From JBBQWR01 sp038210495 (GTDB lineage Bacteria > Planctomycetota > Planctomycetia > Pirellulales > DATAWG01), in assembly GCA_038210495.1 (NCBI GenBank), contig JBBQWR010000027.1, forward strand, positions 5,813-69,812: a DNA stretch of 64,000 nt. Direction: 5' to 3'. Position numbers and translations under genes: made by a program. This document shows, one piece after another, positions 17,654-27,800 of this stretch. Below the pieces are notes generated by a model that saw only the letters and a program-made list of their open reading frames with translations, did not search any database and was not told the origin of the DNA. Within the stretch, counting starts at the first letter, position 1. Every line of letters starts with the position of its first letter.

Positions 17654-20600
17654 GAAGGATTTTGATTACCCGCCTATCGAGCGCAAGCACGCGCCGCATC
17701 GTTGGAATGAGCTTGGTCGTGGGATTGGCGATCGGCCTGAAAGGCGCCGGCCCGGCTCGCGCGGAAAGCCCGCTCAGCAGCGACACGCTGCGCGCGAAGC
17801 AGGACACGCAGCAGCGGGCCCGCGACATGGCCCGCGAGTTGGTCTCCGGCATGTTGAATGTTCAACTCAAGCAGCTCGAGCAGAACGGTCTGCAAAAGCT
17901 CGATTTGTATCAAGACATCAAGACGATGCGGGCCCACATCGACGTGCTCGTGGAAAGCGAGATGCGCGACGTCGTGGATTTGCTCGTACAGGCCCAGAAG
18001 GGCGATGAAAAGGGCCGGACCGAAAAATTTTCGAAGGCCCGAGTCAAAATTCGCGAAGTCGTGACGCGGCTGGCGATCGAGCGGCAGAATCTCGCCCGCC
18101 GCCTGCGGATCGCCGAATTGACTGCCCAGGTTCGCGCCCTCATCGAAAAGCAGACGGGCGTTCGCAAGACAACCGAGACGCTCACCGATCAACCCAAACA
18201 GAAGCAGGCCGAGCTGACGCTCGCCACGATTCACGACCAGCAAGACGTTCGCGCTCTGTTCGTGCAGCTCGTGAATTCACTGGCCGATGTCTCGACATGG
18301 GGCGGACAAGTGGGGGCCGGCGCCGCCGACGGCGTTCGCATTTTGAAGGCCGGTCAAGCGGGTCAGGAAGTCGACAATGCGTGCGCGGCGCTCGAGTCCT
18401 CGAAATTCGGACCCGCCGCCAAGAGCCAATTGGCCGTCATCAAGACGCTCAACGCGCTACTCGAAAAACTTGAGGGCATCCAAGGCTTGATCAATTCGAC
18501 GAACGAAGAGGCCCTGGCCCTGGTTCGCGATTTGATGAAGCGGCAGGAAGAAATTCGCCGCGAGACGAAGCAATCGGATCTCAGCGATCCGGAACGGCTG
18601 GTCGACAAGGAAAACGAAATTCGCAAGGACCTCGCCAAGCTGACCGCCGCGCTCGAGAAACTTCCCCAAGCCACCTCGGCGCTCGAACAAGCCAAAGCGG
18701 CCACGTTCGCGGCCACGGGCGATCTCTTCGAAGCCAAAAAGCCCGAGGCCGTCGAGCAGGAAACAAAAGCGATCGGCAACCTCGCCGAAATCGAGCATAA
18801 GCTGGAGCAGGCCGCAGAGACCGACTCCGGTGATAAGAGCGCCGCGGAGCTCGCGCAGCAAGTGAAGAACCTCGAAGCGGCTCAGAAACAAGTCGCCGAA
18901 GCTCAACAAGCGGAAAAGCAAGCCGCCGAACAAGCCAAGGCCCAACCGCAGACCGCGCAGCAGAACGATCAAAAAGCGGCCGATGCGTTGGCCAAGGCCG
19001 CCGAACCGACTCCGCTGCCCGCCGCCGTGAAGTCTCGGCTGGAAGAAGCCAAGGAAGCGGCTCAGGATGCCGCGAAGGCTGAGACGAGCGAAGCGACGCC
19101 CCAGGCCAAGCAGGCCGCCCAAGAAGCCGCGAAGGAAGCCACCGATCGGGCTGCCGCCGAGATCGCCGCGGCGTTGAACGATACGAAGCTGAACGAAAAG
19201 GCCGTTTCGGCCGCCGAACTCGCCCGAGCCGCCGAGGCGCTGGAGCGCGCCGCCGCCGGCGAACGCGAAATCGCCAAAGTCGCCGCCGCGGCCGCTCAGA
19301 CGAAAGGTCTCACCGAGCCGGAAGCGAAAAAATTGGTCGATCAACAGTCCGAAGTGAAGAAGGTCGCCGACAAAATCGCCGAAGGGGTCAAGGACCGCGC
19401 CCCCGACGCCGCCAAGGCGCTGGAAGACGCCGCCAAGCCAATCAACGACGCTGGCCACGATCTGGTCGCCGCCGAAAAGGCGCCGGGCGAAGCCACCAAG
19501 CCCCAGGATCAAGACGCCGCTCAAAAGAGCAACGCCGCAGCCGACAAACTCGCCGAAGCGGCCGCCGATCTGCGGAAGGAAGTCGCGAAGGAATCGCACG
19601 AATTGGCCAAGCTGGCGGACGAGCAACTCAAGCCCGTTACGGCCGCCCGGGACAACGTCGAAAAGGAGCAAGGCAAGCAACCCGAGTCGATCGCCGCCGC
19701 GCTCGAAAAGCTGAACCAAGCCGAGGCCAAAACGGCCGAAGCCGCGGCGCAGCAGCAGCGCGCCGAAGGTCATCCTGAAGCGGCCGCCGCCAAGGAGCTC
19801 GCGCAGCAGATTGCCAAGGCCGCCGAGCAACAGCACGCCGCCGATCAGGCCGCGAAGCAACTTGCCGCCGGCAAGACGGACTCCGCGTTCGAGGCCGCGA
19901 CCTCCGAGGAGAAGGTCGCCGAAATGGCCGGCGATATCGCGAAGCAAGCCGGCGACGAAGGAGTGAAGCAGGCCCTCGAAAAGGCGAAGGCCGCCGCCGC
20001 CGAGGCTGCGAAAGATACCGTAAATGGCAGCCCTCAGAAGGCCGACGAAGCTCGACAGCAAGCCGCAGCCGCGCTCGCGGACGCGGCCAAGCAAGCCGAG
20101 GCCGCCGCCGATAAGGCCGCTCAAGCGCCGGCCGGCACTCCCGACGCGGCCGCGCAGCAAGCGGCCGGGGAAGCCGCCGCGGAAGCTCAAAAGCTCGCGG
20201 CCGACGCCGCTCCCGAAGCGGCCAAATCGCTCGGCGACGCAGCCAAGGAAGCCGCCAACGCCGAACATGCACTGGCGGGTGGCGACAAGCAAGCCGCCGC
20301 CGGCGATCAAAAGGCGGCCGACAAGGACTTACAAAAGGCCGCCGAGCAAATCGCTCAGGCGAAAGAAGCACTCGGCAAGCAAGAGGGCAAAGCGCTGGGC
20401 GAGCAGAGCGGTGAACTGGGACAACTTGCTCAGAACACGGCCCCCATCGATCCGGACGCCGGCGCCGCCCTCAAAGAGGCTCAGAAAGCCGCCGCCGAAG
20501 CCGGCCAAGGCGACAAGGGGCAGGGTGATAAAGGTCAAGGCGATAAAGGTGAGGGAGACAAAGGCCAGGGAGACAAAGGCCAGGGAGACAAAGGCCAAGG

Positions 20601-21879
20601 CGACAAGGGCCAAGGCGACAAAGGGCAAGGCGACAAAGGGCAAGGCGACAAGGGACAAGGCGACAAGGGGCAAGGCGACAAAGGGCAAGGCGACAAGGGG
20701 CAAGGCGACAAGGGACAAGGCGACGCCAGTAAAGCAGCCGACGCCGCCGCGGATGCCCAAGCCGCCGTGGCTCAAGCTCTTGACCGGGCCGACGCCAGTC
20801 TCGCCGCTCGCCAGCAGCGACTAGAAAACGCGAAGCAGCTTGCTCAAGAAATTGCCGGGCTCGCTCAAGAGCAGCAAGCCGCCCGCAACGATATCGTCGC
20901 CGACGCCGGCAAGCTGGCCGAAGCGACCCAGCAAAATCAAGCCGCTCAGCCCGATCCGGCTGCCGGCCAACAACCTTCAGGCCAGGGGCAAACTGGCCAG
21001 CCGTCGCCCGCCCAGCAGGCGGCGGCTCAGGCATTGCAAAACGCCGAAAACCGCTTCGCGCAGGCTCAGCGAAAAATCGGCGAAAACGCGCAGCAGGTCT
21101 CCGGTCAAACCGAAGTCGCTAACAAACCGATTCGCGAAGGCCTCGAAGCGGCCTCCCAACTTGGCGGCGACCCACATCCGATGGGCCAAGAACCGGGCCA
21201 AGGCCAGCCGGAAGCCGGACACGAGGCTGGTGAAAAGGGCCAAGAAGCCGGTCAAGGTCACGAGCCTGGGCAAGGTCATGAGCCCGGCCAGGGACACGAG
21301 CCGGGCCAGGGGCACGAACCCGGCCAAGGCCAGGGTCCGCCCGAGGCGCTGGGCACGGGTGTTGTCCCCAGCGCTCCCGAAGCCACGGCTCAGCAAATCG
21401 CCGGTTCGGAAGCCAGCGCCCAAGCCGCGCAGGCTCTCGGTCAAGGTCAAGAACCCGGTCAAGGAAGTGAACCCGGCCAAGGTCACGAACCCGGCCAGGG
21501 ACATGAGCCAGGCCAAGGACATGAGCCGGGGCAAGAGGTCGGTCAAGGGGACGAGCCAGGCACGCATCCCGGCGAAGCATCGGTCGCCAAGAGCGGTCAA
21601 GCGGGCTCGAAGTCGGGCGCCAAGACGAACAACACGACCAATCCGCCCGGCCCGCTGCAGATCCAGCCGCAGACGGCGACTAATCCCGGCGACAACACGA
21701 CCGCCGACGACAAGTCGCACGATACGGACGCCGCCAAGCGTGCCCAGGGCAAAGAAGACCCCTGGTTCGCCAAGTTGCCGCCCGATGTGCGCAGCGCCAT
21801 GCGAGCGAAATCGCATCGCCCGGCGCCCCGGGCGTATGAAGAGCGTTTGAAACGTTATTTCGAGAACATCGACAATTGA
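17650..21879 (+). CDS. Giant Ala/Glu/Lys-rich coiled-coil protein with GQGDK and GQGHEP repeats
   Basis: A 1409-aa protein beginning with a signal peptide or anchor (IVGMSLVVGLAIGLKGAGPA, cleavage near ARA-ES), so it is predicted to be exported. Residues ~40-940 are almost continuous heptad-like coiled coil, dominated by Ala, Glu, Lys and Gln. Residues 952-1025 are about 15 tandem GQGDK units. A second helical block follows, then two stretches of GQGHEP hexapeptides (about 1201-1228 and 1264-1303). The C-terminus has a compact conserved-looking end, PWFAKLPPDVRSAMRAKSHR. It overlaps the previous gene by four bases and precedes moxR. It may be a long periplasmic spacer or scaffold for the VWA/MoxR system; no enzymatic motif is visible. 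Confidence 0.85.
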   Translation: MRRILITRLSSASTRRIVGMSLVVGLAIGLKGAGPARAESPLSSDTLRAKQDTQQRARDMARELVSGMLNVQLKQLEQNGLQKLDLYQDIKTMRAHIDVLVESEMRDVVDLLVQAQKGDEKGRTEKFSKARVKIREVVTRLAIERQNLARRLRIAELTAQVRALIEKQTGVRKTTETLTDQPKQKQAELTLATIHDQQDVRALFVQLVNSLADVSTWGGQVGAGAADGVRILKAGQAGQEVDNACAALESSKFGPAAKSQLAVIKTLNALLEKLEGIQGLINSTNEEALALVRDLMKRQEEIRRETKQSDLSDPERLVDKENEIRKDLAKLTAALEKLPQATSALEQAKAATFAATGDLFEAKKPEAVEQETKAIGNLAEIEHKLEQAAETDSGDKSAAELAQQVKNLEAAQKQVAEAQQAEKQAAEQAKAQPQTAQQNDQKAADALAKAAEPTPLPAAVKSRLEEAKEAAQDAAKAETSEATPQAKQAAQEAAKEATDRAAAEIAAALNDTKLNEKAVSAAELARAAEALERAAAGEREIAKVAAAAAQTKGLTEPEAKKLVDQQSEVKKVADKIAEGVKDRAPDAAKALEDAAKPINDAGHDLVAAEKAPGEATKPQDQDAAQKSNAAADKLAEAAADLRKEVAKESHELAKLADEQLKPVTAARDNVEKEQGKQPESIAAALEKLNQAEAKTAEAAAQQQRAEGHPEAAAAKELAQQIAKAAEQQHAADQAAKQLAAGKTDSAFEAATSEEKVAEMAGDIAKQAGDEGVKQALEKAKAAAAEAAKDTVNGSPQKADEARQQAAAALADAAKQAEAAADKAAQAPAGTPDAAAQQAAGEAAAEAQKLAADAAPEAAKSLGDAAKEAANAEHALAGGDKQAAAGDQKAADKDLQKAAEQIAQAKEALGKQEGKALGEQSGELGQLAQNTAPIDPDAGAALKEAQKAAAEAGQGDKGQGDKGQGDKGEGDKGQGDKGQGDKGQGDKGQGDKGQGDKGQGDKGQGDKGQGDKGQGDKGQGDKGQGDASKAADAAADAQAAVAQALDRADASLAARQQRLENAKQLAQEIAGLAQEQQAARNDIVADAGKLAEATQQNQAAQPDPAAGQQPSGQGQTGQPSPAQQAAAQALQNAENRFAQAQRKIGENAQQVSGQTEVANKPIREGLEAASQLGGDPHPMGQEPGQGQPEAGHEAGEKGQEAGQGHEPGQGHEPGQGHEPGQGHEPGQGQGPPEALGTGVVPSAPEATAQQIAGSEASAQAAQALGQGQEPGQGSEPGQGHEPGQGHEPGQGHEPGQEVGQGDEPGTHPGEASVAKSGQAGSKSGAKTNNTTNPPGPLQIQPQTATNPGDNTTADDKSHDTDAAKRAQGKEDPWFAKLPPDVRSAMRAKSHRPAPRAYEERLKRYFENIDN
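20503..20724 (+). repeat. 15-bp coding tandem repeat (GQGDK, about 15 units)
   Basis: A nearly perfect tandem array encoding GQGDK, with one GEGDK variant, inside the coiled-coil gene. The unit is 15 bp, so changes in copy number keep the frame. Third-position differences (caa/cag, gac/gat, aag/aaa) are scattered, but the central units are almost identical at DNA level, which suggests recent expansion. Confidence 0.95.
21250..21558 (+). repeat. 18-bp coding repeats (GQGHEP) in two blocks
   Basis: GQGHEP-type hexapeptides occur at 21250-21333 and again at 21439-21558, with GQGQEP, GQGSEP and GQGDEP variants. The two blocks are separated by about 105 bp of non-repetitive coding sequence, so a second amplification has happened in the same gene, using a different unit from the GQGDK array. 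Confidence 0.9.
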
Positions 21880-21899
21880 TTCCACGTTGATCGACCCCC

Positions 21900-21957
21900 T
21901 AGCCGCATTGCTTTACAACGTGTTTTCGAACGACGCGCGTTGCGAGCAAAGCGGCTA
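21900..21957. other. Long imperfect hairpin between the coiled-coil gene and moxR
   Basis: TAGCCGCATTGCT (21900-21912) pairs with AGCAAAGCGGCTA (21945-21957) with one mismatch. The stem can continue through ACAACG and CGTTG into a short loop. No T-run follows. It may be an attenuator, a partial terminator or an RNA-processing site that separates moxR expression from the upstream genes. Confidence 0.55.
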
Positions 21958-22010
21958 AAGAACAACAATTTTACGCATTCGCCACACTTTAGTTTTCGGA
22001 GATTTTCGCC

Positions 22011-23051
22011 ATGTCCACTGCTGCTGCCGCCGCCCCATCCGCCGACGACGTTTCCGCCGTGCAACGTTGTGAACAAGCCTACAACCGCATCCGCGATGAA
22101 CTCGGCAAGGTGATCGTCGGACAGGATCAGGTCATCGAACAAGTGCTGGTCGCGGTATTCGCCCGCGGCCATGCTCTGCTCGAAGGCGTTCCGGGTCTGG
22201 CGAAAACATTGCTCGTCAGTTCGCTGGCCCAGTCGCTGCACTTGACGTTCAAGCGAATCCAGTTCACGCCCGACCTCATGCCGAGCGACGTAACCGGAAC
22301 GGAAGTCATTCAGGAGGATCTCCAGACCGGCGCCCGCGCTTACAAGTTCCTCGCGGGTCCCATGTTCACCAATTTGCTCTTGGCCGACGAAATCAACCGC
22401 ACGCCGCCCAAGACTCAGGCCGCCATGCTCGAGGCCATGCAGGAGCGGCAGGTTTCCGCCGGCGGCCAGGTTCACAAATTGCCGGCGCCGTTCTTCGTGC
22501 TCGCCACTCAGAATCCGCTGGAGCAAGAGGGGACCTATCCGCTGCCCGAGGCCCAACTCGACCGATTCCTGTTGTATATCAAGGTCGATTACCCGAGCGG
22601 CGCCGAGGAATGGGAAGTCGCCCGACGCGTGACGACCGGCCAGATGGGCGAGATCAGCGCCGTCATGTCAGGCGATGACATCATCGGATACCAAAAGCTC
22701 GTGACCCGCGTGCCGGTGAGCGATCAAGTGCTGGGTTACGCCTGGGCCCTGGTCCGTGCCTCGCGTCCCAACACGCCCGAGGCGCCGGACTTCGTCAACC
22801 GCTGGGTCAACTGGGGCGCCGGGCCCCGCGGCGTGCTTACGCTAGTTACCTGCGCCAAAGCGCGGGCGATTCTTTATGGCCGATATCACGCCACGGTTGG
22901 CGATGTGCAAGCCATCGCGAAGCCGGCGCTTCGTCACCGAATCGCGAGCAACTATTCCGCGCAGGCGGCGAATGTCGGTAGCGAGCAGCTGATTGAAATG
23001 CTCATGGAAGCGGTGCCTGCCGATCGTAAATACGAAAAGCCCGCCGCGTAG
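22011..23051 (+). CDS. MoxR-family AAA+ ATPase
   Basis: A 346-aa cytoplasmic ATPase. Walker A is GVPGLAKT at about 59-66, Walker B and sensor region is LLLADEINRTPPKTQAAMLE, and sensor 1 is FFVLATQNPLEQEGTYPLPE. The length and motifs are typical of the MoxR/RavA-like branch, which acts as a chaperone-type ATPase with VWA partner proteins. GGAG lies 9 bases before ATG 22011. Two large VWA genes lie upstream and DUF58 downstream, which supports a MoxR-VWA complex. The partner relation is inferred from gene order and known families. Confidence 0.95.
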   Translation: MSTAAAAAPSADDVSAVQRCEQAYNRIRDELGKVIVGQDQVIEQVLVAVFARGHALLEGVPGLAKTLLVSSLAQSLHLTFKRIQFTPDLMPSDVTGTEVIQEDLQTGARAYKFLAGPMFTNLLLADEINRTPPKTQAAMLEAMQERQVSAGGQVHKLPAPFFVLATQNPLEQEGTYPLPEAQLDRFLLYIKVDYPSGAEEWEVARRVTTGQMGEISAVMSGDDIIGYQKLVTRVPVSDQVLGYAWALVRASRPNTPEAPDFVNRWVNWGAGPRGVLTLVTCAKARAILYGRYHATVGDVQAIAKPALRHRIASNYSAQAANVGSEQLIEMLMEAVPADRKYEKPAA

Positions 23052-23081
23052 GCAGAGGCCGAGTGGCCGCTTGTGCGACCA

Positions 23082-23270
23082 GCCCCAACGGGGCGCAATA
23101 TATCAGCCCAGGGCAACGCCCTGTTTCAGGTGTAGAATAAGGTTCCTAGCCCTGTAGGGGCGATACAACTCACACTTTGTTTCGCCCTTGCAGAGCTTTT
23201 GATTGGTACGGTTCGGATCACCCAGGGCGTTGCCCTGGGCCGGTATGTTTTGCCCCATCGGGGCGTTTCC
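23082..23270. repeat. Composite palindromic repeat region between moxR and DUF58
   Basis: The 238-bp gap contains several palindromes: AGCCCCAACGGGGCG, GCCCAGGGCAACGCCCTG (23106-23123), its inverted copy at 23223-23240, CCCTGTAGGGGCG, and GCCCCATCGGGGCG. The two 18-base units face each other, so the entire segment could fold into one large branched hairpin. No gene was seen here. Confidence 0.8.
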
Positions 23271-23289
23271 CGCTAGCCCCTGCTTTCCC

Positions 23290-24198
23290 ATGTCCAAAGG
23301 CGTCCTCTCTCGCTATCTCGACCCCGACGTTCTCAGCCGCATGGCCGATCGCCATATCGAGCCGCGCGGTTTGGTCATGGGCAATTTGGCGGGCGCGCAC
23401 AAGTCGCCTCTCGCCGGCTTTGCCGTCGAGTTCGCCTCGCATCGCGAATATGTGCCCGGCGACGATCCGAAGCATATCGACTGGCGGGTGTATTTCACTC
23501 GCGACAAGTATTTCATCAAGCAATACGAGATGGAGACCAATTTCGTCTGCCATCTCGTGCTCGATTGCAGCGCGTCGATGCGGTACGGCGAAGACCGGCA
23601 ACAGAAATTGCTCTACGCGGCCCAGATGGCGACGACGCTCGGCTACTCGATCATTCGCCAAAGCGACAAGGTTTCGCTGGCCACGTTCGACGACAAAATC
23701 CGCGGAATTGTGCAGCCCAGCAACTCGATGGGCCAGATCGTCCGGATGACGAACCATCTCGACGAACTCAAGCCGGTAGAAAAGACGCGAATGACCGAAT
23801 GCCTCACCGAACTGATCGGCCGGATGAAGCGCCGCGAGATCGTGATGGTCTTCAGCGACTTCTTCACCGATCTGGATGCCTTGGAATCGGTCCTCCAGCG
23901 AATGCGTTACCATCGGCACGAGGTGGTGCTCTTTCAGGTCATGCACCACGACGAACTGGCGTTCGAGTTCGAGGGAATGATTAAGTTTCTGGGCCTGGAA
24001 ATTCCCGACGAGCTACTGGCCCAGCCCGAGGACCTCCGCAAGGGCTATCTCCGCGCCGTCGAAAAGTTCAACACCCACTTCGAGGACATCTGCCACCGCA
24101 ACGGCATCGAGCGAGTCCTCGTCGACACCAGCCGCGGCATGGCCGACGTGTTCTGCGATTATCTCAACAAGCGCAGTATGCTGAATCGCGGACGGTAG
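23290..24198 (+). CDS. DUF58 domain protein (VWA-type)
   Basis: A 302-aa protein of the DUF58 family. The family signature is HREYVPGDDPKHIDWRVY, followed by a VWA-like domain with MIDAS DCSAS (HLVLDCSASMRYGED) and VMVFSDFFTDLDALESVL. ATG 23290 begins the conserved N-terminus SKGVLSRYLDPDVLSRM; the upstream open frame runs through the repeat region and was rejected. DUF58 proteins are the usual neighbours of MoxR ATPases. It is the last gene of the cluster. Its role in the complex is inferred from known families. Confidence 0.93.
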   Translation: MSKGVLSRYLDPDVLSRMADRHIEPRGLVMGNLAGAHKSPLAGFAVEFASHREYVPGDDPKHIDWRVYFTRDKYFIKQYEMETNFVCHLVLDCSASMRYGEDRQQKLLYAAQMATTLGYSIIRQSDKVSLATFDDKIRGIVQPSNSMGQIVRMTNHLDELKPVEKTRMTECLTELIGRMKRREIVMVFSDFFTDLDALESVLQRMRYHRHEVVLFQVMHHDELAFEFEGMIKFLGLEIPDELLAQPEDLRKGYLRAVEKFNTHFEDICHRNGIERVLVDTSRGMADVFCDYLNKRSMLNRGR

Positions 24199-24417
24199 CA
24201 ATCAGCCTCTGGCGAGCGCTGCGGAATCGCATCGCCGTCCACCCGGATACCTCGCTTTTCTCCAGCAATTTCTTGCGATGAATTCTTGTCGTCGAACGTT
24301 CCACGGATTAGGCTGACTTGGAGAGTCGAGCTTGAATGCGTCGTGTCCGACGGAATTGGAGAGTCACGATCGACCGTCAATCCGGCCTAAACTTTTCTAG
24401 AAATGTGAGACAAACTC

Positions 24418-24837
24418 ATGGGAATATTCGCGGATCTAACCGGCGCGGTTCTGTCGAAGACTAGCGGCCCGCAGGACCAGCACAATCTGTTGAGTAGCGT
24501 TTTGGGGCTGATCAACCATCCCGACGTCGGCGGACTGCAAGGGCTCGTCGGAAAGTTCAAGGCGGCCGGCTTGGGAAATCTCGCTGACAGTTGGGTTGCC
24601 CAAGGTCCCAATTCGACGGTTTCACCCGCCCAGCTTCAGCAGGTATTTTCCGCCGATCAACTTCGAGCTTTCGCGCAAAAACTGGGCATCGATCCCGATC
24701 AGGCGACCCAACATCTCGCCGCGTACTTACCGGGCGTCGTCGATCATTTGACGCCCAACGGCGCCGTGCCCGCAGGCGGAATCGATGCCACCACGGTATT
24801 GGCGTCACTAAAGGCAAAATTGTTCAGCGGCCAGTGA
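24418..24837 (+). CDS. YidB/DUF937-like small protein
   Basis: A 139-aa protein, short and largely helical. It matches the YidB/DUF937 pattern: LLSSVLGLINHPDVGGLQGL, then FKAAGLGNLADSWVAQGPN and the C-terminal LAAYLPGVVDHLTPNGAVP. The family has no firmly known function. The start is ATG 24418, with GAGA ten bases before it. It converges on putA with only 15 bp between stops. The preceding gap (24199-24417) contains no recognisable gene. Confidence 0.85.
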   Translation: MGIFADLTGAVLSKTSGPQDQHNLLSSVLGLINHPDVGGLQGLVGKFKAAGLGNLADSWVAQGPNSTVSPAQLQQVFSADQLRAFAQKLGIDPDQATQHLAAYLPGVVDHLTPNGAVPAGGIDATTVLASLKAKLFSGQ

Positions 24838-24852
24838 ATACGGGCGCCAGAG

Positions 24853-27800
24853 TCATTCGCCAGCCGGTGTCGGTGGCGCGAACCCGCGGCGTAGCGTGTT
24901 TTCGGTGATCGTGCGCTCGATGACGAATTGCAACAGGTAGTTGGGGCCGCCGGCTTTGTCGCCGATGCCGGAGAGTTTGAAGCCGCCGAAGGGTTGACGA
25001 TGCACCAGGGCTCCGGTGATCGCGCGATTGAGATACAGATTGCCGACGAGGAATTCTCGGCTGGTCTGTTCGAGGTGGGCCGGGCTGCGCGAGAAAATGC
25101 CGCCCGTCAGGGCGTAGTCGACGTCGTTGGCGATCCGCACGGCCTCGTCCAGGTTCGCCGCCCGAAGCACCGCCAGCACCGGACCAAAAATTTCTTCCTG
25201 CGCTATCCGAGCTGTCGGTTTCACATCGACGAATATATGTGGGCCGATGAAGTAGCCACGATCGGCCAGCGGGCCGATCTCCGTCGCCAGCGCCAGCCGC
25301 GCTTCTTGTTTGCCGATCTGGATGAAGTTCAAGATTCGATCTCGCGCTTCGGCGTCGATCACTGGTCCGACGCGGGCCGAAGGGTCCTCCGCCGGGCCGA
25401 CTTGCAGGCTGCGCGTCGCTTCGATCAGCCGGGCTAGGAAGGCATCGTAGACGGCGTCGAGAACGATGACTCGCGAGCAGGCGGAACATTTTTGGCCCTG
25501 ATAGCCGAACGCGCTCTTCACGACGCCGACGACCGCCTCGTCGAGATCGGCGTCGTCGTCGATGATGATGGCGTTCTTGCCTCCCATTTCGACGATCACG
25601 CGCTTGACTTGCTTAGTCGAGGTCGCGGAGACTTCCGCCGCACGGCGATTGATAGCGAGACCCACGCTGCGCGACCCGGTAAACGCTATGATCGCGACGT
25701 CGGGATGCTCGACGAGCGCGGCGCCGACGACTTCGCCCCGACCGGGCAGATAGTTGACGACTCCGGGCGGTAGCTGGGCGGCGTCGAATACGTCCATCAA
25801 CTTGGCGGCGATGATGGATGATTGTTCGGCCGGCTTCATCACGACCGTATTACCCGTGGCGAGCGCAGCCGCCGACATGCCGGTCATAATGGCCAGAGGG
25901 AAATTCCAAGGCGCGATGACGGCCGCCACGCCCCGCGGCAGAAACTGCGTGCGATTTTCCTCGCCGGGCACATACACATCGTGCCGGGCGTCGAGTCCGA
26001 CTGCTCCCTCGGCGTAATATTCCAGGTAGTCGATCGCCTCGCAAACGTCGGCGTCTGCCTCGCGCCACTGCTTACCGCACTCGAAGACTTGCCAAGCCGC
26101 AAGTTCGAACCGCCGATCTCGCATTGTCTCGGCCGCGCGCCGCAGATACTCGGCCCGGGCTCGTGCCCCCAATCGCCACCAATCCGGCTGCGCCCGCTTG
26201 GCCGCCGCGACCGCTCGGTCGGCATGGGACCGGTCAGCGGCGGCGCACGCCCCAACGATTTGCGCGTGGTCCGAAGGATTGCGCGACGCCAATCGCTGGC
26301 TCGTTTCCACGGGCTGGCCGTCGATCCACAGCGGATGATAACGACCCAGTCGCGAGCGGACCGCGCCCAACGCATCGCGCATCGCGCGGCGGTTTTCCTC
26401 GATCGCAAAGTCCGCCAGCGGTTCGTTATGAAAGGCTGTCGATGCGACCGGTGGCGCCGTGCGTGTTACGGACTGATCATTGACCTGGGACATGGGCTCT
26501 TTCGATGGATGGGACGGTGCGTGGTTCAGCGGGCTACCCAGCAAGCTGTCGGCCGACACATGATCCGTGAAACTGGCCCGCAGAAAAGACTCGTTCGACG
26601 TGTTTTCCAAAAGCCGTCTCACCAAATACGCCATGCCCGGAATTAGTTCGCCATAGGGCATGTAAATCCGCATTCGCTGCCCTAGGTCGACCAGTGCCTG
26701 CTTTTCGGGGTCAGCCATGCCATACAGCATCTGAATTTCATAATCGGTCGGTGGCAGATCTAGATATTTCGCCGTTGCGATGGCGTGAGCCAGCGACCGC
26801 AAGTTGTGGCTGCCAATGGCGGGGCGGAGAAATTGATGGTTCTGCAAAACGAATCGCGTCTGCCGCTCGAAATTGGCGTCGGTTTCCCATTTGTGCTCGT
26901 AAACGGGGACAGGCCAGCCATTGGATACGGCCCGCACGGTTTCGTAATCCCAGTAGGCACCCTTGACCAGCCGCACCCACACGGCCGTGCCGCGTCGCTC
27001 CACCCATTCCGCCAGGGCGATCAAATCCGCGCCCGAATCGTGCAAGTAGCACTGAATCACGATCCCAACGTCGGGCCAATCGCGGAACTCCGGCTCCGCC
27101 ATAACGGTTTTGAAGATATGCAGCGTCAGAGCCTTCGCATCGTACGACTCCATATCGACGTGAACGTGCGCTTGGTGAGATCGCGCCAATCGCAATAGAT
27201 CTCTTAGTCGCCGAGCGACGCGCTCGCTCGTGCCGGTTTCATCAGCCGGATCGAACTGGCTGTCGAGCGCGGAGAGTTTGACCGAGACATTCACCCGCGG
27301 CAGCGGACCGCGTTCGTCTCGATCAATGCGAGTCACTTCCGGCCATGCGTTGACGGTCGGAGCGACGGCTGCGATCAGATCTAGATACGCATGCAAATAG
27401 CGATCGGCCTCGACTTCGCTGGTTACTGCCTCGCCGAGCGCGTCAAGCGTGAAAGCGCGTTTTTTTTGCCGCTCGGCAAACGCGGCCGCCAATACGTCTT
27501 GAGCATTGGCGCCGGCGATGAACCGTGTTGCATTCGAGGCGGCTCCGCTCCGCGCCGCGGCCGCCATCGCCCAACCGGCCGGCGACATGCGATGGGCCAG
27601 GTCCAATCCGATTCGGGCCGCGGCGGGTAATCGATTTCGCACCGAACCCAGGTATTCGTGGAGATGCTGCACGATGCTTGCGGTCGAATGCAACATCGGC
27701 AAGACGTCGATGAAGCGGAACATCTGGGCCTTGACCGCCTCGTCGCGCATCGCCCAATCCAAGATCCGATCGTTCCACCACTCGCGATTGAGCATCGTGT

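Noticed and set aside
18457..20310. 617-residue minus-strand open frame opposite the coiled-coil gene
   Set aside because: It is Gly/Arg/Leu-rich mirror sequence of an Ala/Glu/Lys-rich gene; the plus-strand gene has a signal peptide, coiled coils and overlapping neighbours.
20503..20724. Possible CRISPR array
   Set aside because: The short regular units are in-frame coding repeats without spacers.
20024..21850. Lys/Pro/Arg-rich frames in a second plus-strand frame over the repeats
   Set aside because: They follow from the 15- and 18-bp repeats read out of frame.
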